Shown one piece after another: positions 51,246-59,369 of a stretch of DNA of 64,000 nt. A program made the position numbers and the translations under genes. The DNA is taken from positions 1 through 64,000 of the forward strand of contig NZ_LFXL01000042.1 in the NCBI RefSeq assembly GCF_001270745.1, read 5' to 3'. Below the pieces are notes generated by a model that searched no databases, had not been told where the DNA came from, and worked only from the letters and a program-made list of their open reading frames with translations. Source of the DNA: Jiangella muralis. GTDB taxonomy: Bacteria > Actinomycetota > Actinomycetes > Jiangellales > Jiangellaceae. The first letter of the stretch is position 1; the number at the start of each line of letters is the position of its first letter.

Positions 51246-51599
51246 ATGGCACTCGAATGGGAACAGATCATCGTCGACTCCTCCGACCCCATCGCCCTCG
51301 GGCGCTGGTGGGCCGAGGCTCTCGGCTGGGTAGTGGTCGACGAATCCGAGGAGATCATCGAGATCCGGCCTGAGCCGGACCAGCTGCCGGGGCTGCTCTT
51401 CGTGCCTGTCCCCGAGGGCAAGACGTCGAAGAACCGGCTCCACCCCGACTTCCGCCCCGACGACCAGGAGGCCGAGGTCGCCCGGCTGCTCTCCCTCGGT
51501 GCCCGGCGCGCCGACACCGTGCAGGACGAGCAGCACTGGGTGACCCTCCTCGACCCGGAGGGCAACGAATTCTGTGTCCTGGGTGAGCGGAAGAGCTGA
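51246..51599 (+). CDS. Glyoxalase-like VOC protein
   Basis: This 117-residue single VOC-type module set has WEQIIVDSSDPIALGRWWAEALGW at the start and VTLLDPEGNEFCVLGERK at the end, a common actinobacterial layout. Metal ligands are not obvious, so a binding role is possible. It has more A/T-ending codons than neighbours (for example in its first 20 codons), suggesting a different origin. No partner gene is seen nearby. Confidence 0.82.
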   Translation: MALEWEQIIVDSSDPIALGRWWAEALGWVVVDESEEIIEIRPEPDQLPGLLFVPVPEGKTSKNRLHPDFRPDDQEAEVARLLSLGARRADTVQDEQHWVTLLDPEGNEFCVLGERKS

Positions 51600-51833
51600 G
51601 CGGGGCCGGGCAGCCGTTCAGGCGGAGGTGCCGGACGGCTTGGCCCACCCGCAGCTGCCCCAGCCGCTGCCCCTCCCTCGGACCAGTTCTTCGGCGACCA
51701 GGCCGCGTAAGTGCCCCCGATGTGCCCCAGGGAGGGAACCCACCATGAGAAGGCCCCAGCTCAGCGCGCATTTGCGCTACACGAGCACCATGTACTTCAC
51801 GAGGGGCGGCATAGGGTTCCTAGACTGGATCGC
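51600..51833. other. 234-bp non-coding stretch
   Basis: No gene is apparent. A small hairpin (AGCGC, 6 nt, GCGCT at 51763-51778) and repeated TGCCCC words (51708-51727) occur. The short frames here overlap several ways with no similarity. It may be the 3' part of the same odd block as 51062-51599. Confidence 0.35.
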
Positions 51834-52373
51834 GTGGCGCGGCCGAACAGCACGGTGGTGGTGATCGCCGGCGACGACTCCGCCCGGGTGGTGGCCGGGC
51901 TGGACGGGCTGGCGAACGTCCGGGCCGTCCCGCGGCCGTCCGGCGACGACGCCGAGCAGCGGGTCCGCGCGGCCGTCGCCCAGTCGCACGCCGCCTACGT
52001 CGTGCACGACGTCGACCCGCTCGCCGAGGTGGGCGCGGCCTGGACCGGCTTCTTCGACCGGACGGCGCCGGTCGGCACGCTGGAGGTCGCCGTCGAGGCG
52101 ACGCTGCGGTCGCTGCGCACCGAGGCCGCCGCGCTGCCCGACTACTACGTCGTCCTCGACCCCGACGCGCTGCCGGAGACTCGGCGGCACTGGTGGTTCG
52201 GCGTGCTCGCGGGCGTCTCGCCGAACCGCGTCGTGCCGGCCGCCGCCGACGTCGCGACCGTCCGCGACACCATCGGTGCGCTGCGGTCCGGCCGCTGGTG
52301 GCCGGACCCGCCGGACGAGTGGCTGCACGGCCTCGGCCGGGTCGTCCCCGACCGCGCCGTCCTGTCCGGCTGA
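51834..52373 (+). CDS. Hypothetical protein
   Basis: This 179-residue protein has no recognised family. It has alternating short strands and helices (VVVIAGDDSARVVAGLDG, AAYVVHDVDPLAEVGAAWTGFFD, TRRHWWFGVLAGVSPNRVVPAA) that suggest an alpha/beta fold, perhaps a nucleotide- or SAM-binding type, though no glycine loop is clear. Start GTG 51834 is used; the in-frame extension upstream is not supported. The gene ends 7 bp before the hairpin element. Confidence 0.68.
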   Translation: MARPNSTVVVIAGDDSARVVAGLDGLANVRAVPRPSGDDAEQRVRAAVAQSHAAYVVHDVDPLAEVGAAWTGFFDRTAPVGTLEVAVEATLRSLRTEAAALPDYYVVLDPDALPETRRHWWFGVLAGVSPNRVVPAAADVATVRDTIGALRSGRWWPDPPDEWLHGLGRVVPDRAVLSG

Positions 52374-52380
52374 CCCCGCC

Positions 52381-52472
52381 CCCAAGCCACGTTGATCTTG
52401 GAGTAGCGGCGGAATCAACCCGGCATTTCACCCATGAACCCGACGGTTGCTCCAAGATCAACGTGGCTTGGG
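52381..52472. repeat. MITE-like perfect hairpin (23-bp arms)
   Basis: Bases 52381-52403 are an exact inverted copy of 52450-52472, with a 46-nt loop. The ends read CCCAAGCCACGTTG and CAACGTGGCTTGGG. The right arm ends 4 bp before an ArsR operator. No transposase or target duplication is evident. It is the third large hairpin in the window and its arm sequence differs from the other two. Confidence 0.8.
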
Positions 52473-52475
52473 TGT

Positions 52476-52497
52476 ATTGACAAATTTGGTTGTCAAT
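52476..52497. promoter_or_regulatory. ArsR operator (second ArsR-SRPBCC locus)
   Basis: ATTGACAA (52476) and TTGTCAAT (52490) are exact 8-bp arms with a 6-nt spacer (ATTTGG), just 15 bp before the ArsR-like start codon. The TTGACA inside may double as a -35 element, so binding would block transcription. It lies 3 bp from the hairpin element. Confidence 0.72.
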
Positions 52498-52511
52498 TCG
52501 ACGATGGTGTC

Positions 52512-53090
52512 ATGGCCGCGATCACCTACCTCGACGAGCCCGGTGCGGTGCGGGTCGCGCTCGCCCCGCCGCGGCGCGAGCTGCTGAGCCGGCTGCGCGA
52601 GCCGGCGTCGGCCACCCAGCTGGCCGGCGCGCTCGGCCTGCCGCGGCAGCGGGTCAACTACCACCTGCGGGTGCTCGAGGCGGCCGGGCTGGTCGAGCTG
52701 GTCGAGGAGCGCAGGCGACGCGGCTGCGTCGAGCGCATCCTGCGGGCCACGCCGGGCGCCGTCGTCGTCGACCCCACCGTCATGTCCGCCGACGACGAGC
52801 CGGCCCGGTTGCGCGACCAGTACGCCGCCGAGCACCTGGTCGCAACCGCGGCCGACACCGTCCGCGACGTCGCGCGCATGCAGGCGCGGGCCGACGAGTC
52901 CGGCCGGCGGCTGCTCACGTTCACCATCGAGGCGGAGGTCCGGTTCGCCGAGCCCGGCGACGTCCACGCCTTCACCGACGAGCTGACCGAGGCGGTCCGC
53001 CGCACCGTCGCCCGGTTCGACACCGGCGACGGCCGCCCGTACCGGCTGGTCGCCGGCGGCTACCCGGCCCCACGAGGAGACCGATCATGA
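52512..53090 (+). CDS. ArsR-like winged-helix regulator
   Basis: This 192-residue regulator has an N-terminal HTH: PPRRELLSRLREPASATQLAGALGLPRQRVNYHLRVLEAAGLVELVEER. A C-terminal half of unknown fold could bind a ligand. It overlaps the downstream SRPBCC gene by 4 bp (ATGA), repeating the ArsR-SRPBCC pairing of the 16-17 kb locus with unrelated operator sequence. Start ATG 52512 is chosen because the HTH domain begins there. Confidence 0.88.
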   Translation: MAAITYLDEPGAVRVALAPPRRELLSRLREPASATQLAGALGLPRQRVNYHLRVLEAAGLVELVEERRRRGCVERILRATPGAVVVDPTVMSADDEPARLRDQYAAEHLVATAADTVRDVARMQARADESGRRLLTFTIEAEVRFAEPGDVHAFTDELTEAVRRTVARFDTGDGRPYRLVAGGYPAPRGDRS

Positions 53091-53818
53091 CCGACCAGGA
53101 CCGTCCCGTCATCCAGGTGACCATCGCCGCGCCCGTCGGCGAGGTGTGGCGCGCGCTGCGCGAGAAGGACCGCATCAGGCACTGGCACGGCTGGGACTCG
53201 CCGGGCCTGGACGACGAGATCGACTTCATCTACTTCCAGAGCTTCACCGAGGACGTGCCGGCGCGCACGCTCGGCGTGCAGGAGGGCGACCAGATCGTCG
53301 TCGAGCCCGACGGCGACGGCACGCGCGTCACGCTGACCAGGGCGCCGCGCGGCGTCAGCCCCGAGTGGGACGCCTACTACGACGACATCACCGAGGGCTG
53401 GACGACGTTCCTGCAGCAGCTGCGCTTCTACCTGGAGCGGCAGCCCAGCGGGTCGCGGCGCACCGCGTTCTTCGCCGGGACGACGGCGGGCGCGCCGGAG
53501 CTGTTCGGCGAGCTCGGCCTCGACGACGTCGCCGGGGCGCCGCCCGGGTCGGCGTACCGCGCGACGCTGGCCGGCCAGGACGTCGGCGGCGCGGTGTGGT
53601 TCCGGTCGGCGCACCAGCTCGGGCTGACCGTCGACGGGTGGGGCGAGGGGCTGCTGGTGGTCGCGTTCGTCCCGCCTGGCGTGGAGAAGCCGGGCGGTTC
53701 CGCGATGGCCGTGCTCAGCACGTTCGGCCTCGACGACGCCGCGTACGCCGAGTTGAACGACCGGTGGGCGGCGTGGTGGGGCGAGCGCTACTCGGCGGCG
53801 TCCGGCGCCGAGGCCTGA
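53087..53818 (+). CDS. SRPBCC (AHSA1-like) domain protein
   Basis: This 243-residue protein has an N-terminal SRPBCC segment: IAAPVGEVWRALREKDRIRHWHGWD and ITEGWTTFLQQLRFYLERQ. The second half (from about 130) continues with strands and a tail ending ELNDRWAAWWGERY, which may be another START-like module. It is coupled to the ArsR gene upstream. The last 31 bp overlap the convergent CGNR gene. Confidence 0.87.
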   Translation: MTDQDRPVIQVTIAAPVGEVWRALREKDRIRHWHGWDSPGLDDEIDFIYFQSFTEDVPARTLGVQEGDQIVVEPDGDGTRVTLTRAPRGVSPEWDAYYDDITEGWTTFLQQLRFYLERQPSGSRRTAFFAGTTAGAPELFGELGLDDVAGAPPGSAYRATLAGQDVGGAVWFRSAHQLGLTVDGWGEGLLVVAFVPPGVEKPGGSAMAVLSTFGLDDAAYAELNDRWAAWWGERYSAASGAEA

Positions 53819-54312
53819 CGGGCGCGGTACGCGCGAACCTTGGCGATGCTGCCGCACGACCGGCCGTCCGGGCCGCCGGCCGTCATCAGGCACCAGCGCT
53901 TGCTGCCGTTGCGGGTGTGGTCGTAGAAGGCCCAACGGCAGTCCGGGCAGGTCTTGAGTCGCCGCCACGTCCCGTCGCCGATCGCGGCCACGACGGTGAC
54001 CAGCAGGTCGCCGGCGGTGCCGCCGTCGTGCCGGAACTCCAGCGCCCCGCCGCCGACCCGCGGCCGGACGCCGGTCCGCTCGATCCACGCGTTGACGACG
54101 GCGTCGGCGCCGGCCGTCCCCTCGACGGCCGCGCGGAGGTCGTCGCGCAGCCAGCGGACGCCGGCGTGGTCGGCGGGCGGGACGGCGTGCGCGGCGGCCC
54201 AGCGGTCGAAGCGGTCGTCGGGGCGCCGGGTGTCGTTGGGGATCAGCCAGCTGTTCAGCAGCTCGCGGACGGTCTCGAGCTCGCCGGGCGCCTCCTGCGC
54301 GGCGTTAACCAT
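53788..54312 (-). CDS. CGNR zinc-finger regulator
   Basis: This 174-residue protein has an N-terminal helical domain (ELETVRELLNSWLIPND ... DRFDRWAAAH) and the C-terminal CGNR-type finger CPDCRWAFYDHTRNGSKRWCLMTAGGPDGRSCGSIAKVRAYRAR, with four Cys and the variant CGS in place of CGN. The family is a stress-linked DNA-binding group. It is divergent from the gene at 54365 with a palindrome between. Its 3' end overlaps the SRPBCC gene. Confidence 0.87.
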   Translation of the reverse strand: MVNAAQEAPGELETVRELLNSWLIPNDTRRPDDRFDRWAAAHAVPPADHAGVRWLRDDLRAAVEGTAGADAVVNAWIERTGVRPRVGGGALEFRHDGGTAGDLLVTVVAAIGDGTWRRLKTCPDCRWAFYDHTRNGSKRWCLMTAGGPDGRSCGSIAKVRAYRARQASAPDAAE

Positions 54313-54343
54313 TCACTGAGTTTAGCGGTTGCGCTGGCGTGGT

Positions 54344-54364
54344 GAACGCTGTTAACTGGCGTTC
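54344..54364. promoter_or_regulatory. Palindrome between CGNR and glycolipid-binding genes
   Basis: GAACGC (54344) and GCGTTC (54359) are exact arms around a 9-nt centre that contains GTTAAC, itself palindromic. It touches the start codon of the rightward gene. A second GTTAAC lies at 54304. It is a candidate operator for the CGNR regulator. Confidence 0.45.
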
Positions 54365-54913
54365 ATGATGACCGGTAACCGGGAGTTGATGTGGTCGGCG
54401 CTGGCCTGGCCCGCGACGGAGCACCTGGCGCTCCGGACCGACGGCGACGGCGTGCGGGCCGACGGGGCGATCGTCGCGCTGGACGGGCGGCCGACGCGGC
54501 TGGCGTACGCGATCGAGGCCGGGCCGGACTGGACCGTCCGCCGCCTGACAGTGGCCCCGTACGGCGAGCCCGACCTGGTGCTGGACCGCCGCGCCGACGG
54601 CCGCTGGTTCGACGGCTCCGGCGCGGAGCGGGCCGACCTCGCCGGCTGCGTCGACGTCGACATCGCGCTGACGCCGTTCACCAACACGCTGCCGATCCGC
54701 CGGCTGGGGCTGGCGGCGGGGGAGTCGGCCGGCCTGCGAGTCGTCTACGTGCAGGTCGATCACGGGCTGACGGCGGACGCGGTGGACCAGCGCTACGAGC
54801 GGCTCGGTCCGGACACCTACCGGTACTCCTCCGGCGACTTCACCGCCGACCTCACCGTGGACGACGACGGGCTCGTCACCGACTATCCGGACCTGTGGCG
54901 GCGGCTGGTCTGA
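54365..54913 (+). CDS. Putative glycolipid-binding protein (PF06475-like)
   Basis: This 182-residue protein has the segments LMWSALAWPATEHLALRTDGDGVRADGAIVAL, GRWFDGSGAERADLAGCVDVDIALTPFTNTLPIRRL and FTADLTVDDDGLVTDYPDLWRRL, which match the family called putative glycolipid-binding. It has no signal peptide. The name of the family is not backed by clear function. It overlaps the convergent regulator gene's end by 38 bp. A start at the second Met is possible. Confidence 0.85.
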   Translation: MMTGNRELMWSALAWPATEHLALRTDGDGVRADGAIVALDGRPTRLAYAIEAGPDWTVRRLTVAPYGEPDLVLDRRADGRWFDGSGAERADLAGCVDVDIALTPFTNTLPIRRLGLAAGESAGLRVVYVQVDHGLTADAVDQRYERLGPDTYRYSSGDFTADLTVDDDGLVTDYPDLWRRLV

Positions 54914-57900
54914 CCGGCGGGTAGGCCTGGTCGAGCGGAGTCACGCCGCCGGCGGCGAACTCCGCGGCGAACCGGTCGCGGCCGAGGAGCGCCATGGCCG
55001 CGGCGGTGATGCGGTCGACGTCACCACGTTCGGCCGGCGGCAGCGGAACGCCGGCGCCGTCCCGAGCGGCCGCCGCCGCGCCCAGCAGGCGGGCCGCGCC
55101 GGCGCCGTCACCCGTCGACGCGTGCACGCCGGCCAGGCCCTCGAGGGCCAGCGCGACGGCGCGCGGGTCGCCGGCGGACCGGGCCGCCGCGAGGCCGTCC
55201 AGGTGCAGCGCCCGCGCGGCGTCGGCGTCGCCGCGCAGTTCGGCGACGAAGCCCAGCTCGGCCAGGATGAGCGCCGCGCCCATCGCGCCGTCCACGTCCA
55301 GGCACCAGTCCAGCCAGGCGCGTAGGTGCCGCTCGGCGTCGTCGAGCCGGCCCTGCCGCCGCGCCGACAACGCCAGCCCGATCTCCGCGAACTGCTCGCC
55401 GCGCCGGTGCGCGTGCCGGGCCGCGAGCGCCCGAGCCCGTTCGTGCAGGTCATCGGCCGTGGCGAGGTCGCCACGCAGGAGCGCGACCCGGCCGAGCCCG
55501 GCCAGCTTCGCCGACAGCTCCGTCGCCAGCCCCAGTTCGGTGGCGATGCGCACCCCTTCGTCGTGCAGGGCGGCGGCGCGGTCGTGGTCGCCGCGGATCT
55601 CGGCGTGGCCGGCGAGCGTGTCGATCACCCGGAGCCGGCCCCACTGGTCGCCCAGCTGGGCGAAGAGCGCGGCCGCCTCCTCGGCCGGGCCCGGCCGGGG
55701 ATCCAGGCTGAGCGCGGCCGCCGTCCCCCAGCGGTCGCCGCGCCGCCGGAACGACACCAGTGCCGCCGCGACCCGCCGGGCGTGCACCGACCGGTCGCCG
55801 ACGCCGGCCAGGCCGAGGCTGAGGAACCAGCGCGCCCAGGCCAGCCCGGCCTCGTCGCCGTCGAACCCGGCGAGGACGGCGTCGGCCCGCGCCGCCATGG
55901 CGGGGTCGTCGCCCAGCTGGACGGCGAACCCGGCCGCCCAGACCGCCACCCGCGCCCGCGGCCCGTCGCCGTCGACGGCGAGCGCGGCCGTCGCCGACCG
56001 CCGTCCCTCGCTCAGCCGCCCGCGCAGGAACCAGTACCACCCGAGCGCGTCGACCAGCCGCAACGCCGGCTCCGCGGCGTCCTCCCGCACGGCCTCGTCG
56101 AGCACGGCACGCAGGTTGGCCGACTCCGCGTCCAGCACGTCGAGCCAGTGCCGCTGGTCCGGGCCGCGCAGCCTCGCGTCGGCGCGGACGGCGAGCGCCA
56201 GCAGGTGGTCGCGGTGCCGCCGGCGGACGGCGTCCAGCTCACCCGCCGCGCGTAGCCGCTCGCGCGCGTAGGACGCGACGGACTCCAGCAACCGGTACCG
56301 CGGCCCGGCCGGCGACGGCACGACGGCGACCAGCGACCGATCCACCAGCCGCGCCAGCAGCCCCGCGACCTCCCCACCACCGGCGATGGCCTCGGCGCCG
56401 GCGAGATCGCATCCGTCGGCCGGGACGGCGAGCCGCCGCAGCACCGTCCGCTCCGGCTCGGTCAGCAGCTCCCAGCTCCAGTCGATCACCGCCCGCAGCG
56501 TCCGCTGCCGCTCCGGCCCGCCGCGCTGCCCGGCGAGCAGCTCGAACCGGTGATCCAGCCGGGCCAGCAGGTCCCGCTCGCCGAGCGCACGGATCCGGGT
56601 GGCGGCCAGCTCCAGCGCCAGCGGCAGCCCGTCCAGCCGCCGGCAGATCTCCGCGACGGTGTCACGGTCCAGCTCGCGGCCGGGCGCGGCGGCCACGGCT
56701 CGGGCGAGGAACAGCTCGGCGGCGTCGGTATCGGGGTCGAGCGGCGGGACGGGGACGACGATCTCGCCGGGCAGGCCGAGCGGAAGCTGGCTGGTGGCGA
56801 GGATCCGGACGGCGGGCGCGGCCCGCAGTAGCCGCCCGGTGACCTCTGCCGCGGCGTCGACGAGGTGCTCGCAGTTGTCCAGGACCAGCAGCGGCTCGCG
56901 GGTGCCCAGTGCCGTCGCCAGCTGGGTGACGGGGTCCGGGCCGGTGTCGGCGCGCAGCTGGAGGACGCCGGCGATCGTCTCGGCGACCGCGTCGGCCGTG
57001 CTGCCGGGGCGCAGGCCGGCCAGTTCGACCAGCCAGGCGCCGTCTCGCGGCGACGTCCGCCCGGCGACCTCGACGCCCAGCCGGGTCTTGCCGACCCCAC
57101 CCGGGCCGGTCAGCGTGACCAGCCGGTGTGCGGCCAGCTGTCGCGTCGCGTCGGCGGTGGTCGTCGCGCGGCCGATCAGCGGCGTGAGCGGGGCGGGCAG
57201 ATGGCCCGCGGCGGCGGCTTCGCGGCGGGGCCGGGCGCCGGTGATCGCCGGATCCTGCGCGAGGACGGCGTCCTGCAGGCGTTGCAGCTCCGGTGACGGG
57301 TCCACCCCCAGTTCGTCGGCCAGGTGGCGGCGCAGCTCGGCCAGGCTCGCCAGCGCGTCGGCCTGCCGGCCGGCGCCGTAGAGGGCACGGACGTACGCGG
57401 CCCGGAGCCGTTCGCGCAGCGGCTCGGCGCTCACCCACCGCGCCAGCTCGCCGGCCAGCGCACCGTGCGCGGCCGCGCCGCCGGAGTGGTCGTCGGCGGC
57501 CACCTCCAGACAGGCATCCGCCCAGTCCTCGACCGTGACCAACCGCAACTCCTCCAGTTGCCGGATCGCCGGCGCCAGCGCACCAGCGTCGGCCACGTCC
57601 GCGAACGCCGGCCCGCGCCACAGCTCCAGCGCCGAGTCCAGCAGCGCCGCCCGCGCGACCGGATCGTCGTGTGCTCGCGCCCGCCCGGCCAGTGCGGCGA
57701 ACCGGCCCGCGTCGACGTCGTCGGCGGCGACGTGCACCTGGTAGCCGGCCGGCCGGTACGTCACCAGGTCCGCGCCGAGCACCCGTCGCAGCAGCGACAC
57801 CTTGGTCTGCAGGGCGCCGAGCGGGCGGGCCGGCGGAGCCTCGCCCCAGAGCGCGTCGACGAGGCGGTCGGCGGAGACGGGGCGGCCGCGGTGGGCCAGC

Positions 57901-57998
57901 AGGACGGCGAGCAACAGCCGCACCTTCGCTTCCGGGACCCGCACCGCGACGCCGTCGGCCGTGGTGACCTCCAGCGGGCCGAGCACCCCGAAACGCAC
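54876..57998 (-). CDS. AfsR/SARP-type regulator (BTAD, NB-ARC, TPR)
   Basis: This 1040-residue regulator has an N-terminal OmpR-like winged helix (about 1-90), then the bacterial transcriptional activation domain (about 95-245), an NB-ARC ATPase with Walker A LTGPGGVGKTR (about 297-307) and Walker B LLVLDNCEHLVD, and a long C-terminal TPR region. Such large SARP proteins switch on secondary metabolism or stress genes. No biosynthetic cluster is adjacent, so the targets lie elsewhere or are the neighbouring genes. Start GTG 57998. Confidence 0.93.
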   Translation of the reverse strand: MRFGVLGPLEVTTADGVAVRVPEAKVRLLLAVLLAHRGRPVSADRLVDALWGEAPPARPLGALQTKVSLLRRVLGADLVTYRPAGYQVHVAADDVDAGRFAALAGRARAHDDPVARAALLDSALELWRGPAFADVADAGALAPAIRQLEELRLVTVEDWADACLEVAADDHSGGAAAHGALAGELARWVSAEPLRERLRAAYVRALYGAGRQADALASLAELRRHLADELGVDPSPELQRLQDAVLAQDPAITGARPRREAAAAGHLPAPLTPLIGRATTTADATRQLAAHRLVTLTGPGGVGKTRLGVEVAGRTSPRDGAWLVELAGLRPGSTADAVAETIAGVLQLRADTGPDPVTQLATALGTREPLLVLDNCEHLVDAAAEVTGRLLRAAPAVRILATSQLPLGLPGEIVVPVPPLDPDTDAAELFLARAVAAAPGRELDRDTVAEICRRLDGLPLALELAATRIRALGERDLLARLDHRFELLAGQRGGPERQRTLRAVIDWSWELLTEPERTVLRRLAVPADGCDLAGAEAIAGGGEVAGLLARLVDRSLVAVVPSPAGPRYRLLESVASYARERLRAAGELDAVRRRHRDHLLALAVRADARLRGPDQRHWLDVLDAESANLRAVLDEAVREDAAEPALRLVDALGWYWFLRGRLSEGRRSATAALAVDGDGPRARVAVWAAGFAVQLGDDPAMAARADAVLAGFDGDEAGLAWARWFLSLGLAGVGDRSVHARRVAAALVSFRRRGDRWGTAAALSLDPRPGPAEEAAALFAQLGDQWGRLRVIDTLAGHAEIRGDHDRAAALHDEGVRIATELGLATELSAKLAGLGRVALLRGDLATADDLHERARALAARHAHRRGEQFAEIGLALSARRQGRLDDAERHLRAWLDWCLDVDGAMGAALILAELGFVAELRGDADAARALHLDGLAAARSAGDPRAVALALEGLAGVHASTGDGAGAARLLGAAAAARDGAGVPLPPAERGDVDRITAAAMALLGRDRFAAEFAAGGVTPLDQAYPPVRPAAATGPDSR

Positions 57999-58083
57999 CT
58001 CACCACGCTAGCTCAGCCGGCCGTGAGCGTTTCGAAAGCGGCCCCGCACAGGCTGGTCGGGACCGAACCACGAAAGGACAACC

Positions 58084-58968
58084 ATGACCGACCGTCACCC
58101 CGTCACCGTCGTCGGCCTCGGCGCGATGGGCCGCGAGATCGCCCGCGTGCTGCTCGAGGCCGGCCACCCGGTCACGGTGTGGAACCGCACGCCGTCGCGC
58201 GCCGACGACCTCGTCGCCCGCGGCGCGACTCGTGCGGACACCGTCGCGAGCGCCGTCGCCGGCAGCCCGCTCGTACTGGTCTGCGTGCTCGACTACGCCG
58301 CCACCCGCGAACTGCTGGAGCCGGTCGCCGCCGACCTGGCCGGGCGCACCGTCGTCCAGCTGACGACCGGCACGCCGCGGCAGGCGCGCGAGCTGGCCGG
58401 CTGGGCCGCGGAGCACGGCGTCGACTACGTCGACAGCGGCATGATGGCCACGCCGCCGATGATCGGCACCGAGACGTCCCTGTTCCTGTACAGCGGTGAC
58501 GAGGCCGCGTTCCAGCGGTACCGGCCGGCGCTGGACCTGCTCGGCACCGGCCGCTGGTTCGGCAGCGACGCCGGGCTCGCCTCGCTGTACGACCTCGCGC
58601 TGCTGAGCGGCATGTACACGATGTTCGCCGGGTTCCTGCACGGCGCCGCGATGGTCGGGACCGCCGGGGTGAGCGCCGCCGAGTTCGCCGAGGCGTCCGG
58701 TGACTGGCTGCGCGCCATGACCGCGTCGCTGCCGTACGCCGCCGCGTTCGTCGACAGCGGTGACTACACGACCGACGTCCAGGACGTCGTGTTCAACAAG
58801 TCCGCGCTCGACGTGATCGTGCAGGCCAGCGTCGACCAGGGCGTCGCGCCGGACATCGTCGCGCCGATCCAGCGACTGCTCGCGCGGCAGCTGGCCGAGG
58901 GGCACGGGAAGGAGTCGTTCGACCGGATCATCGAGAGCATCCGGCCGGCGGTCACCCGGCGGGCGTGA
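58084..58968 (+). CDS. Imine-reductase / beta-hydroxyacid dehydrogenase-family protein
   Basis: This 294-residue Rossmann enzyme has the NADP motif VVGLGAMGREIARVLLEAGH, TVWNRTP with the Arg that prefers NADPH, and the C-terminal helical domain (DLALLSGMYTMFAGFLHGAAM). The IRED-type substitution of the usual catalytic Lys region suggests imine rather than hydroxyacid reduction. GAAAGGA precedes the ATG. The downstream HxlR gene overlaps its end by 17 bp on the other strand and may be its regulator or convergent neighbour. Confidence 0.87.
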   Translation: MTDRHPVTVVGLGAMGREIARVLLEAGHPVTVWNRTPSRADDLVARGATRADTVASAVAGSPLVLVCVLDYAATRELLEPVAADLAGRTVVQLTTGTPRQARELAGWAAEHGVDYVDSGMMATPPMIGTETSLFLYSGDEAAFQRYRPALDLLGTGRWFGSDAGLASLYDLALLSGMYTMFAGFLHGAAMVGTAGVSAAEFAEASGDWLRAMTASLPYAAAFVDSGDYTTDVQDVVFNKSALDVIVQASVDQGVAPDIVAPIQRLLARQLAEGHGKESFDRIIESIRPAVTRRA

Positions 58969-59299
58969 TCGCGATACCGTGCCGCGCCGCGTGCTCCTCG
59001 CCCCACGTGTAGAGGGCCTCGAGCACCGGCGCGAGGCTGCGGCCCTCACTGGTGAGGTCGTAGCTGACCGGCGCCGGCACGCCGTCGTGGACCGTCCGGG
59101 CGACCAGGCCGGCGCGCTCCAGCTCGCGCAGCCGCTGGGTGAGCATCTTCTCCGTCAGGTCCGGCATCCGCCGGCGCAGCTCGCCGTACCGATGCACCCC
59201 CTCCTTGAGGTGGGCCAGGATCACCGGCGTCCAGCGGCCGCCGATGACGTCGACGGTGATCTCGACCGGGCAGTAGTACCGCGTTCGAGCGACGCTCAT
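58952..59299 (-). CDS. HxlR-family transcriptional regulator
   Basis: This 115-residue winged-helix regulator has Cys in the N-terminal RTRYYCPVEITVDVIGGRWTPVILAHLKEG, typical of redox-sensing HxlR proteins, and LTEKMLTQRLRELERAGLVARTV as the recognition region. GGAGGTGA lies 6-9 nt before ATG 59299, preferred over ATG 59323. A palindrome further upstream is its likely site. Electrophiles or quinones often act as signals. Confidence 0.9.
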   Translation of the reverse strand: MSVARTRYYCPVEITVDVIGGRWTPVILAHLKEGVHRYGELRRRMPDLTEKMLTQRLRELERAGLVARTVHDGVPAPVSYDLTSEGRSLAPVLEALYTWGEEHAARHGIAITPAG

Positions 59300-59321
59300 G
59301 GCCGCATCACCTCCACGCACC

Positions 59322-59338
59322 ACAAGGTACGTTCTTGT
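59322..59338. promoter_or_regulatory. HxlR operator candidate
   Basis: ACAAG (59322) and CTTGT (59334) are exact arms spaced by 7 nt (GTACGTT), with a GTAC centre. It lies between the HxlR start and the divergent haemoglobin gene, so it could serve both. Confidence 0.4.
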
Positions 59339-59369
59339 CCGCTCCGGCTGCCGGTGGTGGACTCGTGAC

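Noticed and set aside
51574-51864. 96-codon frame in the odd block
   Set aside because: It has no similarity and overlaps the start of the hypothetical gene at 51834. No ribosome-binding site is present.
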